Of a stretch of DNA of 41,108 nt, positions 31,628-39,867 are shown piece by piece (the stretch's first letter is position 1; each line of letters starts with the position of its first letter). Location: assembly GCA_016223105.1 (NCBI GenBank), contig JACRPR010000078.1:1-41108 (forward strand), given 5' to 3'. The notes under the pieces are model-generated. The model searched no databases and was not told the DNA's origin. It saw only the letters and a program-made list of their open reading frames with translations. The position numbers and the translations under genes are program-made. Source of the stretch: Chloroflexota bacterium (GTDB taxonomy: Bacteria; Chloroflexota; Anaerolineae; UBA4142).

Positions 31628-33151
31628 ATGCTCGCCAAAGTTACCTCTTGCGCGGTTGTCGGTCTCGACGGCGCGCTCGTGGACGTCGAAGTAGACATTA
31701 GTAACGGCTCTCCTGGTTTTACGATTGTCGGGCTCCCCGACGCGGCAGTCCAAGAATCGCGCGAACGCGTGCGCGCCGCGATCAAGAACTCGAATTTTTT
31801 CTACCCGTTCAACAAACGCATCACCGTCAACCTCGCGCCCGCCGATCTCCGCAAAGAAGGTCCGGCGTACGATTTGCCGATCGCGGTCGGTTTGCTCATC
31901 GCGTCCGAACAACTCTCCGCGGATTTATCGCGCACGCTCGTCATCGGCGAACTCTCGCTCGATGGCATCGTTCGCCACACCAACGGCGTTCTGCCGATGG
32001 CGGCGATGGCGCGCGAACGCGGCTTTTGCGATTTGTTCGTGCCCGCGAGCGACGCGCCCGAAGCCGCACTCGTCCCCGATCTCAATGTGTATCCGATTGA
32101 AACCTTGTTCGCGCTCTCCGCGCATTTGACCGGGATGCAACCCCTCGCGCCGTATCGCGCGGCGCGCGATTTTACACCGGACACCGCGCCGAGTTACGCG
32201 ACCGATTTTGCCGAAGTGCGCGGACAGGAACATGTGAAACGCGCGCTCGAAGTCGCCGCCGCCGGGCAACACAATTTGTTGATGAGCGGTCCGCCCGGCG
32301 CGGGCAAGACCTTGCTCGCGCGATCCTTTCCTTCCATTTTGCCGAACCTCACGCTCGAAGAATCGTTGGAGATCACGCGCATTTATTCGGTGAACGATAT
32401 GTTGCCGAGCGACTCGCCGTTGATCCGGCATCGTCCGTTTCGCGCGCCGCATCACACGATTTCACACGCGGGTTTAGTTGGCGGCGGACGCTGGCCCCAC
32501 CCCGGCGAAATTTCGCTCGCGCATCGCGGCGTTTTATTTTTGGATGAATTGCCGGAGTTTGATTCGCGTTCACTCGAAGTGATGCGCCAACCGCTCGAAG
32601 ATAAAATCGTTACGATTTCGCGCGCCCAGGGCTCGCACACCTTCCCGGCAAATTTTATGCTGGTCGCTTCGATGAATCCCTGTCCGTGCGGTTATTACGG
32701 CGATCCGGTGAAAGAGTGCACTTGCTCGCTCTCGAATGTTTTGCGTTATCAAAAACGAATTAGCGGTCCACTGCTTGATCGCATTGACATTCACATCCAG
32801 GTTCCGCGCGTGGATTACGAAAAATTATCCGGCGACCGGCTCGGCGAAAAATCGGAAACGATTCGCGCGCGCGTCGAAACATCGCGCGCAAAACAACGCG
32901 CGCGGTTCGCGGGAGCGAATTTGCAATGCAACGGCGATATGGGTCCCGCCGAAGTGCGCCAGTTTTGTGAAGTGGATAGCGCGGGAAAAAATTTATTGCG
33001 CGCGGCAATGCAACAAATGCAATTGAGCGCGCGCGCGTATCATCGCATTTTGAAACTCGCGCGCACGATTGCCGATCTCGCAGACTGCGCCAAGATCGAA
33101 ACGCCGCATCTCGCGGAAGCGATTCAGTATCGCCCGCGCAAACAAACATAA
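31628..33151 (+). CDS. comM: YifB/ComM family AAA ATPase (Mg-chelatase-like)
   Basis: A 507-residue protein, the family's usual size (E. coli YifB 506). The N-terminal ChlI-type domain reads CAVVGLDGALVDVEVDISNG and GLPDAAVQESRERVRAAIKN. Walker A is GPPGAGKTLLARS; Walker B is VLFLDELPEF; then LVASMNPCPCGYYGD, a Cys-rich loop (CTCS), sensor and arginine-finger region SGPLLDRIDIHI. The C-terminal Mg_chelatase_C part is LSARAYHRILKLARTIADLA. In naturally transformable bacteria ComM is a hexameric helicase promoting branch migration in recombination of imported DNA. The start at 31628 has GGAG at 8-base spacing (an ATG six bases upstream is too close). No other competence gene was recognised except the TfoX-N protein, which is not evidence of competence. 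Confidence 0.93.
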   Translation: MLAKVTSCAVVGLDGALVDVEVDISNGSPGFTIVGLPDAAVQESRERVRAAIKNSNFFYPFNKRITVNLAPADLRKEGPAYDLPIAVGLLIASEQLSADLSRTLVIGELSLDGIVRHTNGVLPMAAMARERGFCDLFVPASDAPEAALVPDLNVYPIETLFALSAHLTGMQPLAPYRAARDFTPDTAPSYATDFAEVRGQEHVKRALEVAAAGQHNLLMSGPPGAGKTLLARSFPSILPNLTLEESLEITRIYSVNDMLPSDSPLIRHRPFRAPHHTISHAGLVGGGRWPHPGEISLAHRGVLFLDELPEFDSRSLEVMRQPLEDKIVTISRAQGSHTFPANFMLVASMNPCPCGYYGDPVKECTCSLSNVLRYQKRISGPLLDRIDIHIQVPRVDYEKLSGDRLGEKSETIRARVETSRAKQRARFAGANLQCNGDMGPAEVRQFCEVDSAGKNLLRAAMQQMQLSARAYHRILKLARTIADLADCAKIETPHLAEAIQYRPRKQT

Positions 33152-33273
33152 CCCGGCACACGCGCGTGAGATCAGATTTCGAATCTGAAAATCGGCTCCG
33201 CTTGCGAGCGCCACAAAATCGTTCTCACAACTAGACATTCACGCGCGAACGCGTTTCAAACTTCCGAAATCTT

Positions 33274-33372
33274 GTCATTGCGAGCGGTTTTTGCGAAGCA
33301 ATCCCCAACATTGTCGTTCCGGAATTGTCGCGCGGAGATTGCTTCGTCGCAAAAAACGCTCCTCGCAATGAC
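33274..33372. repeat. GTCATTGCGAG palindromic element, copy 3
   Basis: 99 bp from GTCATTGCGAG (33274-33284) to CTCGCAATGAC (33362-33372), with GCGAAGCAATCCCC and GATTGCTTCG inside. It occupies the middle of the gene-free stretch 33152-33443; the rest of that stretch shows only a small palindrome, TCAGATT TCG AATCTGA (about 33174-33190). Confidence 0.9.
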
Positions 33373-33443
33373 ACCTGAACGGTTACAAAAAATCAAGGTT
33401 AAGAAAATAATACTTGCTATTGCGTTTGTGGCTTGAAAAACTC

Positions 33444-33472
33444 TTGACATTCACTCTCGCTTGTGGGATAAT
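33444..33472 (+). promoter_or_regulatory. promoter of the structured RNA
   Basis: TTGACA (33444-33449), 17-base spacer, GATAAT (33467-33472). The predicted start, about 33479, coincides with the first base of the closing stem of the RNA. Confidence 0.88.
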
Positions 33473-33478
33473 CTCTTT

Positions 33479-33692
33479 TGTAAAAACGCAGGTGACGCGT
33501 CCAGACCATGAATAATTGGGCTGGGATCGAATTATCAACGAGTGTGCCTGCGGCTTTACAACATCCCGACGATGGGCGTGTGTCTGCGGATGTGATGATC
33601 TCCAGCGCGATGCTCGAATCGGTCGCCTTGAGCTGGAGGGAGCAAATGGCGAAACCGACCGCTGTACTTGCAGTGGTCGGTTTTTATTTTTT
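33479..33692 (+). ncRNA. structured leader or small RNA with terminator and possible antiterminator
   Basis: About 214 bases with no convincing ORF. TGTAAAAACGCAGG (33479-33492) pairs with CCTGCGGCTTTACA (33547-33560), 12 of 14 positions. It encloses TGAATAATT/AATTATCA. ACATCC/GGATGT follows, then CTCCAGC/GCTGGAG (33600-33606 with 33631-33637). The 3' end is an intrinsic terminator: AAACCGACCGCTG (33652-33664) with CAGTGGTCGGTTT (33671-33683), then TTTATTTTTT. TCGGTCGCC (33619-33627) can instead pair with GGCGAAACCGA (33648-33658), which would take up the terminator's left arm. This is the design of a transcription-attenuating riboswitch or leader, with the 82-residue gene downstream. A free-standing sRNA is the alternative. 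No known RNA family is recognised. Confidence 0.65.
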
Positions 33693-33718
33693 CAATCTGG
33701 ACGCGCTGGAGGTGCAAG

Positions 33719-33967
33719 TTGAATTTGTTGAATCAGCCACCTCAATCCTCTCCCAGTTCGATGGGGAATCCGCTGATGAAAGAACGTCGCACGCGCGATC
33801 GAATGTTGGACGAATTGTTGGATCGGTTGTGCGAAACGGAATGGGTGCAACTGCTCGCGAAACGGTACCCCTATTGCCGACTGTCACTCCAGATTCAAGA
33901 TGGCAAAGTGGTGCACGCCGATCTCAATCTATCGCATAAACCTAATTCGCATCATAGCGAAAAATAG
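33719..33967 (+). CDS. small hypothetical protein behind the structured leader
   Basis: An 82-residue protein starting with TTG: GGAGG lies six bases upstream and 16 bases after the terminator U tract, so its expression should depend on read-through. The N-terminal 20 residues are polar (NQPPQSSPSSMGNP). Then comes a charged helix (KERRTRDRMLDELLDRLCETEWVQLLA) and a beta-like end, CRLSLQIQDGKVVHADLNL. The IQDGKVV segment recalls small YezD/DUF2292 proteins, but the match is short. Alternative frames here (from 33508 or 33516) run through the RNA stems and are less likely. Its own terminator follows at 33990. Confidence 0.6.
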   Translation: MNLLNQPPQSSPSSMGNPLMKERRTRDRMLDELLDRLCETEWVQLLAKRYPYCRLSLQIQDGKVVHADLNLSHKPNSHHSEK

Positions 33968-33989
33968 AATCGCCGACTGGAATACCCAG

Positions 33990-34029
33990 AGGCGGTAGCA
34001 ATCCTGCAAAGGAGGGCTATCGCCTTTTT
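33990..34029 (+). terminator. intrinsic terminator after the small gene
   Basis: AGGCGGTAGC (33990-33999) pairs with GCTATCGCCT (34016-34025), one G-T pair, followed by TTTTT. It isolates the small gene from the NRPS cluster. The remaining 83 bases before the NRPS start contain TTGACA (34045-34050) but no good -10. Confidence 0.85.
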
Positions 34030-34112
34030 GTTTGATGTAACGCGTTGACAATTGCAACACTCCAACTTGCCACGCCGAGCGAAACGCCCGGCGCGCGCGA
34101 AAGAGAAACCTT

Positions 34113-37100
34113 ATGGAGCCGAACGCGGACACATCGAGCCCTCGCGATGTAGGACACGATTTTGTATCACTGCTTCAAACGAGAGCGCGCGATCAATCTG
34201 AAAAGCAAGTCGTTATTTTTCTGGACGATGGCGAAACTCCGGCAAATCCGCTGACCTATGCAGGTTTGGATACGCGCGCGCGCGCGATTGGCGCGACGTT
34301 GCAAAACGCGCACGCGCCGGGCGCGCGCGCGCTGTTGCTGTATCCACCAGGTCTCGATTACATCGCCGGATTTTTCGGTTGCCTGTACGCCGGCATCGTC
34401 GCCGTCCCGGCATATCCGCCGGATCCGGCGCGCCTCAATCGCACACTGCCGCGTCTGCAAGCAATGATCGCGGACGCGCAAGCCACGCTCATCCTCACGA
34501 CGAACGAAATTTTATCGCTCGCGGAATTTCTGTTCGAGCAAGCCCCCGATCTTGCCGCGCTCAAATGGATCGCGACCGACGCGATTGCGGACGATGTTGC
34601 GAACGCGTGGCGCGCGCCGGCAATTTCGCGCGACACACTCGCGTTCCTCCAGTACACCTCCGGCTCCACGCGCACCCCGCGCGGCGTGATGGTCACACAC
34701 GCCAACCTGCTTCACAACTCTGCGCTAATCAGTCGCGCATTGCACGTTACACCCACCAGCATCGGCGTCATCTGGTTGCCGCCGTACCACGATATGGGAT
34801 TGATCGGCGGAATTCTCCAACCGCTCTACGCCGGGTTGACGTGTGTGATGATGTCGCCGGTCGCGTTTTTGCAAAAACCATTTCGCTGGCTCGATGCGAT
34901 TTCGCGTTATCACGCGACGATCAGCGGCGGACCGAACTTTGCGTACGATTTGTGCGTTCGCAAGATCACACCGGCGGAACGCGCCACACTCGATTTGAGT
35001 CATTGGACGTTGGCGTTCAACGGCGCGGAACCGATTCGCCCGGAAACGTTGGATCGTTTCGCGGAAACGTTTGCCGAGTGCGGTTTTATCCGCGACGCGT
35101 TTTATCCGTGCTACGGTCTCGCGGAAGCGACGCTCATTGTTACCGGCGGTCTGAAAAAAAATCCACCGGTTTTATTCACGATGGACAAAGCCGCGCTCGA
35201 ACACAATCGCGTGATCGAAGCGTCGCCGACGCAAATGGACGCGCAAACGCTCGTCGGGTGCGGTCAAGCGTTGCAACACATCGCGATTGTTGACCCGGTT
35301 TCGACGCTGTGTTGCAAGCCGGATCAGATCGGCGAAATTTGGATCGCGAGTCCGAGCGTCGCGCAAGGATACTGGAGCCAAGCCGAAGAAACGCGCGCGA
35401 CCTTTCACGCGCGCATCGCGGAGACGAGCGCGGAAACGTTTTTGCGAAAGGATTTGATCATCATTCGCGGACGCAACCATTATCCGCAAGACATCGAACT
35501 CACGGTCGAGCAGAGTCATCCCGCGTTGCGCCCTGGTTGCGGCGCGGCATTTTCGATTGAGGTGAACGGCGCGGAAGAACTCGTCGTCGTTCATGAAGTG
35601 GACGCGCGCCAGGCATTCGATGCGGACGCGGTGATTCACGCGATTCGCGATGCGGTCGCGCAAGCGCACGAAGTTCAAGCGCACGCGGTCGTGTTGATCG
35701 AGCCGCGCGCGATTCCGAAAACTTCGTCCGGCAAAATTCAACGGCACGCGTGTCGCAACGAATTTCTCGCTGGCGCGTTGCAAGTCGTCCACGCGAGCAT
35801 TTTGAGCGAAACCGTTGCCGCGCCCACGTCGCTCACGCGCGACGAATTGCGCGCGCACAGTCCCGCGCAACGCCAGCCCGCGCTCGAAAATTTTTTACGC
35901 GCGCGCATCGCGGAGGTTCTGCGCCGCGATTTTTCTCAAATTCAAATCACGCGCCCGTTACGCGATTTTGGCTTTGACTCGGTAACGCTCGTGGATTTGT
36001 TGAGCGAACTCGAAACGCAGTGGGACGCGCATTTCGCGCCGTCGCAGTTGACGCTCGATCTCACCATCGCGCAACTTGCCGCGCAAATCCTGGGCGAGTT
36101 GAGCGAACCGCTCAGCGCGCCGCCGCGCGCGGAAGAAATCGTGAGCGAGTATCCGCTTTCGCACGGTCAGCGCGCGTTGTGGTTTTTGCATCAACTAAAT
36201 CCGACGAGCGGCGCGTACAACCTGGTCAACATCGTGCGCGTGCGCGCGGCGATGAATGTCGCGGCATTAGAGCGCGCGTTCGAACGCGTCGTCGAACGGC
36301 ATCCCACGCTTCGCACAACGTTCGCCGCGCCGCGCGGCGAGCCGGTGCAACGCGTCCACACGCGCATCCCCGAATTCTTTTTCGCCACCGATGCTTCGAC
36401 CTGGTCGCAAGCGCAACTCGACGCGCGCTTGACCGAAGAAGTGTATCGCCCGTTCGATCTCGAACACGGTCCGTTGATTCGCGTCAACGTCTTCTCGCGC
36501 GCGCCGCAAGAACACATCCTTGCGCTCGCGTTGCATCACAGCATCACCGATCTCTGGTCAATCGCGGTGATCATGTACGAACTCGGCGTGTTTTATCCGG
36601 GCGAACGCGACGGCGTCCCGGTCGCGTTGAAATTACCGCGCGCACAGTACGCCGATTTTATCGCGGAACAAAACGCGATGCTCGCGAATGCGGAAGGTGC
36701 GCGCTTGTGGGAATTTTGGGCGCGCCAACTCGCCGGTGAAATCGCGCCGCTCGATCTGCCGACCGATCATCCGCGCCCGCCGATGCAAACATATCGCGGC
36801 GCGTCGCAAACGATTCGCGTGAACGCCGAGCTGGCGCGCCGGCTCAGCGCGCTTGCAAAATCGCGCGGCGCGGCATTGCACGAACTCGCGCTTGCCGCGT
36901 TTGAAACTCTGCTCTATCGTTACACCGGGCAAGACGATTTTCTGATCGGTTCGCCCAAAGCCGGGCGCAATCAAAAATACGCGCGGCTCGTCGGCTATTT
37001 CGTCAACCCGATTGTTCTGCGCGCGCAACTCGCCGGCAATCCCACGTTTGCCGATTTGCTCGAACGCGCGCGCCAAACCGTCACGGACGCGTTCGCACAC

Positions 37101-38903
37101 GACGCGTTTCCGCTCGCGCTGATCGTCGAACGCTTGCAACCAACGCGCGATCTCAGTCGCGCGCCCTTGTTCCAGGTGATGTTCGCGTGGCAAAAAACGA
37201 CGCGCCTCATAGACGGACAAAGTTTAACGTCGCTCGCGCTCGCCGAACCCGGCAAACCATTTATGCTCGACGGACTGCCGCTCGAAATTTATCCGATGCA
37301 AGAACGCGTCGTGCCGTTCGATCTCTTATTGCAAATGGCAGAAGCGAACGACGACCTGGTCGCGTTGATGGAGTACAACACCGATCTATTCGATCACGCG
37401 ACGATCACGCGCATGCTCGGTCATTTTGAAAATTTGCTCGCGGGCATCGCCGCGAATCCCGAATTACCAATTACAAATTACCAATTACTTTCCTCCACCG
37501 AACAACACCTCCTCGCGCAATGGAACGCGCGCGCAATCGCCGAACCGCCCGCGCCGTGTATGCATCAGATTGTCGCGCAACAAACCGCGCGCGCGCCGGA
37601 CGCGATTGCAGTGTCGCTCGATCACGCGCAGATAACCTATCGCGAGTTGGACGCGCGCGCGAACCGGCTCGCGCGCCATTTGCAATCGCTCGGCGTCGGT
37701 CCCGAAGTGATCGTCGCGCTCGCGGTCGAACGCTCTCTCGAAATGATCGTCGGCTTGCTCGGCATTCTCAAAGCCGGCGGTGCGTTTCTCCCGCTCGATC
37801 CCGCGCACCCGCGCGAACGGATCGCGTTCATGCTGAACGATTCGCGCGCGCGTGTCGTGCTAACACAACGAGCGTTGATCGCGCGCTTGCCGGAACATCA
37901 CACGCGCGTCGTGTGTCTCGACGGTGATTGGGATGATGGCGCGCCAATCGAAGCGGAACGCGTAACGCCGGAAAATCTCGCGTACGTGCTGTACACGTCC
38001 GGCTCGACCGGCGATCCGAAAGGCGTGTGCATTTCACACGGCGCGCTCGCGAATCACATTCGCGATTGCCAGCGGTTTTACGAAATCACCGCGGCGGATC
38101 GCGTTTTGCAATTCGCATCGCTCAATTTTGACGCGTCGCTCGAACAAATTTTCACCGCGCAAAGCGCGGGCGCGCGTCTCGTTCTGCGCGGACCCGATGT
38201 GCTTGATGCGCGACGATTCAACGAAATGGTCGCGGCGAACACGCTAACCGTTGTGAACATTCCGCCAGCGTACTGGCAACAGTGGGCGCAATTCTGCGCG
38301 GACGCGCGTGATTGCGCGGCGAACGAACAGGTGCGACTCGTCATCATCGGCGGCGATGTGGTTCTGCCGGAAATGCTCGCGTTGTGGCGGCGCACGCCGA
38401 TGCGCGACGCGCGTTTGCTCAACGCGTACGGACCGACTGAAACGACGATCACCGCGCTGACGTACGAAATCAAAAACCAGGACGCGCATTTTCAACGCGT
38501 GCCCATCGGTCGCCCGCTCGCGAACCGCGTCGCGTACATTTTGGATCGCGTCGGCAATCCGACGCCAATCGGTGTGCCGGGCGAATTGCACATCGGCGGC
38601 GCGGGTCTTGCGCGCGGCTATCTCAATCGCCCCGAACTCACCGCGGAAAAATTCGTCAATTACCCATTACCATTTACCAATTACTTTTACAAGACCGGCG
38701 ATCTCGCGCGTTACCTTCCCGACGGCAACATTGAATTTCTGGGGCGGATGGATCACCAGGTTAAGATTCGCAACATTCGGATCGAGCTGGGTGAGATCGA
38801 AGCCGCGCTCGCGCAACATCCCGGCGTGCGCGAAGGAATCGTGATCGCGCGTGAAGATGCCGCGGGCGACAAACAATTGGTCGCGTATGTTGTCGCGCGG
38901 TGA
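34113..38903 (+). CDS. lipo-NRPS: FAAL-ACP-condensation-adenylation, ended by an in-frame TGA
   Basis: 1596 residues. A fatty acyl-AMP ligase domain (1 to about 590; LQYTSGSTRTPRGVMVTHANL, CYGLAEATLIVTGG, KDLIIIRGRNHYPQDIE) would load an acyl chain on the ACP (about 605-680, Ser in GFDSVT). A condensation domain follows (YPLSHGQRALWFLHQL, HHSITDLWS), then an amino-acid adenylation domain (YTSGSTGDPKGVCISH, NAYGPTETTI, YKTGDLARYLPDGNIEFLGR). Two defects: FLR joins directly to KDLIII in the FAAL, so the TGDLG-type motif is absent, and TGA at 38901-38903 cuts the adenylation domain before its A10 lysine. Downstream sequence continues in the same frame. Two heptamer arrays are encoded. The ribosome site is weak. 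The product would be a lipopeptide. Confidence 0.85.
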   Translation: MEPNADTSSPRDVGHDFVSLLQTRARDQSEKQVVIFLDDGETPANPLTYAGLDTRARAIGATLQNAHAPGARALLLYPPGLDYIAGFFGCLYAGIVAVPAYPPDPARLNRTLPRLQAMIADAQATLILTTNEILSLAEFLFEQAPDLAALKWIATDAIADDVANAWRAPAISRDTLAFLQYTSGSTRTPRGVMVTHANLLHNSALISRALHVTPTSIGVIWLPPYHDMGLIGGILQPLYAGLTCVMMSPVAFLQKPFRWLDAISRYHATISGGPNFAYDLCVRKITPAERATLDLSHWTLAFNGAEPIRPETLDRFAETFAECGFIRDAFYPCYGLAEATLIVTGGLKKNPPVLFTMDKAALEHNRVIEASPTQMDAQTLVGCGQALQHIAIVDPVSTLCCKPDQIGEIWIASPSVAQGYWSQAEETRATFHARIAETSAETFLRKDLIIIRGRNHYPQDIELTVEQSHPALRPGCGAAFSIEVNGAEELVVVHEVDARQAFDADAVIHAIRDAVAQAHEVQAHAVVLIEPRAIPKTSSGKIQRHACRNEFLAGALQVVHASILSETVAAPTSLTRDELRAHSPAQRQPALENFLRARIAEVLRRDFSQIQITRPLRDFGFDSVTLVDLLSELETQWDAHFAPSQLTLDLTIAQLAAQILGELSEPLSAPPRAEEIVSEYPLSHGQRALWFLHQLNPTSGAYNLVNIVRVRAAMNVAALERAFERVVERHPTLRTTFAAPRGEPVQRVHTRIPEFFFATDASTWSQAQLDARLTEEVYRPFDLEHGPLIRVNVFSRAPQEHILALALHHSITDLWSIAVIMYELGVFYPGERDGVPVALKLPRAQYADFIAEQNAMLANAEGARLWEFWARQLAGEIAPLDLPTDHPRPPMQTYRGASQTIRVNAELARRLSALAKSRGAALHELALAAFETLLYRYTGQDDFLIGSPKAGRNQKYARLVGYFVNPIVLRAQLAGNPTFADLLERARQTVTDAFAHDAFPLALIVERLQPTRDLSRAPLFQVMFAWQKTTRLIDGQSLTSLALAEPGKPFMLDGLPLEIYPMQERVVPFDLLLQMAEANDDLVALMEYNTDLFDHATITRMLGHFENLLAGIAANPELPITNYQLLSSTEQHLLAQWNARAIAEPPAPCMHQIVAQQTARAPDAIAVSLDHAQITYRELDARANRLARHLQSLGVGPEVIVALAVERSLEMIVGLLGILKAGGAFLPLDPAHPRERIAFMLNDSRARVVLTQRALIARLPEHHTRVVCLDGDWDDGAPIEAERVTPENLAYVLYTSGSTGDPKGVCISHGALANHIRDCQRFYEITAADRVLQFASLNFDASLEQIFTAQSAGARLVLRGPDVLDARRFNEMVAANTLTVVNIPPAYWQQWAQFCADARDCAANEQVRLVIIGGDVVLPEMLALWRRTPMRDARLLNAYGPTETTITALTYEIKNQDAHFQRVPIGRPLANRVAYILDRVGNPTPIGVPGELHIGGAGLARGYLNRPELTAEKFVNYPLPFTNYFYKTGDLARYLPDGNIEFLGRMDHQVKIRNIRIELGEIEAALAQHPGVREGIVIAREDAAGDKQLVAYVVAR
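37462..37489. repeat. AATTACC heptamer array in the C-A linker
   Basis: AATTACC, AATTACA, AATTACC, AATTACT in tandem, read as LPITNYQL in the linker between condensation and adenylation domains. Confidence 0.9.
38658..38685. repeat. AATTACC heptamer array inside the adenylation domain
   Basis: AATTACC, CATTACC, ATTTACC, AATTACT in tandem, read as NYPLPFTNY directly before the YKTGDL motif, in a surface loop of the adenylation domain. Confidence 0.9.
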
Positions 38904-38906
38904 GAC

Positions 38907-39413
38907 TTGACCGGGTTGGGAAACCGGTCCGGTCTGAACCTGCGCGAATTTTTGCGCGCGAAATTACCGGACTATTCCATCCCAGCATCATTCGTTCTGC
39001 TCGACGCGTTGCCGCTCAACGTCAGCGGCAAAGTGGATCGCCGCGCCCTGCCCGCGCCGGATTGGACGCGCGTAGATCGCGCCGCGACATTCGTCGCGCC
39101 GCGCACATCGGTCGAAGCCGAACTCGCGCGCGTGTGGTCAGCGCTGTTGGGGATCGAACGCGTGGGGATTCACGATAACTTTTTCAGTTTGGGGGGACAT
39201 TCGCTTTTGGCGACGCAACTCGTGTCGCGCATTCGCGATACGTTCCAGATCGAATTATCGTTGCGGAGTTTTTTTGAAACGCCGACGATTGCAAACCTGG
39301 CAATCGTGATCGCGCAACAACAAGCCGCGCAAGCGGATCAAGACCAGGTCTCGCAGTGGTTGACGGAACTCGAACAAATGCCGGATGAGCAAATCGCTTC
39401 AAAAATAAATTGA
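38907..39413 (+). CDS. detached C-terminal part of the adenylation domain plus PCP
   Basis: 168 residues in the same frame as the upstream synthetase, separated only by the TGA at 38901 and one codon. It begins LTGLGNRSGLNLREFLRAKLPDYSIPASFVLLDALPL and has the A10 motif NVSGKVDRRALP with the catalytic Lys. A peptidyl carrier domain follows with Ser in FFSLGGHSLLATQLVSRIR, and a 50-residue C-terminal tail. No Shine-Dalgarno is visible and TTG at 38907 is the first start codon, so separate translation is doubtful. It is best read as the end of the upstream protein, lost through one nonsense change (for example CGA to TGA) unless the stop is read through. Confidence 0.75.
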   Translation: MTGLGNRSGLNLREFLRAKLPDYSIPASFVLLDALPLNVSGKVDRRALPAPDWTRVDRAATFVAPRTSVEAELARVWSALLGIERVGIHDNFFSLGGHSLLATQLVSRIRDTFQIELSLRSFFETPTIANLAIVIAQQQAAQADQDQVSQWLTELEQMPDEQIASKIN

Positions 39414-39528
39414 TCCGCGAATCACGCATTGGGGTTGAACGTTGACGCGGAGATCCCTGAACCAGAACCCGCGCCAACGCCGAGTCGAAAATTATTTCGC
39501 ATGATTCGCGAATCGGTTGGAGAGTGTC

Positions 39529-39867
39529 GTGAGCAACGTGGCTCAGCGCATTGCCGACCTGTCTCCCGAAAAACGCGCGTGGTTGATGGAGCGACTCCAA
39601 GCCAGCCAGCCCAAGCCGTCCATCATTCCGCGCCGCGCGAACACGGATGCGCTTCCGCTTTCGTTCGCGCAACAACGTTTGTGGTTTATTGACCAACTCG
39701 AACCGCACAGTCCGCTCTACAACATTCCGGCGGCGGTGCGTTTAACCGGCGCGCTCGACGCGGCGGCGTTCGCGCGCGCGCTGAACGAAATCGCGCGGCG
39801 GCATGAAATTCTTCGCACGACGTTCGCGCGCGTCAACGATCAACCCGCGCAAATCATCGCGCCGTAA
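39529..39867 (+). pseudogene. N-terminal fragment of second NRPS, ended by an in-frame TAA
   Basis: 112 codons: a short docking-like N terminus (NVAQRIADLSPEKRAWLMERLQ), then the start of a condensation domain (LPLSFAQQRLWFIDQLEPHSPLYNIPAAVRL, RHEILRTTFARV). TAA at 39865-39867 interrupts the domain just before the expected LPLVDLRD segment; the frame then continues open to the window end. GTG 39529 has GGAG six bases upstream. A single change from CAA would restore the frame. The 39414-39528 gap holds no clear gene. Confidence 0.75.

Noticed and set aside
33479-33692. 6S RNA, T-box or SAM riboswitch for the structured RNA
   Set aside because: The closing stem does not join the 5' and 3' ends as in 6S RNA, and neither the T-box sequence nor SAM-I core elements are seen.
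33508-33939. 143-codon plus-strand frame across the structured RNA
   Set aside because: It runs through the stems and terminator, lacks a ribosome site, and overlaps a better frame (33719) with GGAGG.
38901-38903. Selenocysteine or recoded TGA
   Set aside because: No Cys or Sec is expected at this adenylation-domain loop and no SECIS-like hairpin was seen; the second stop in the cluster is TAA, which favours mutation.
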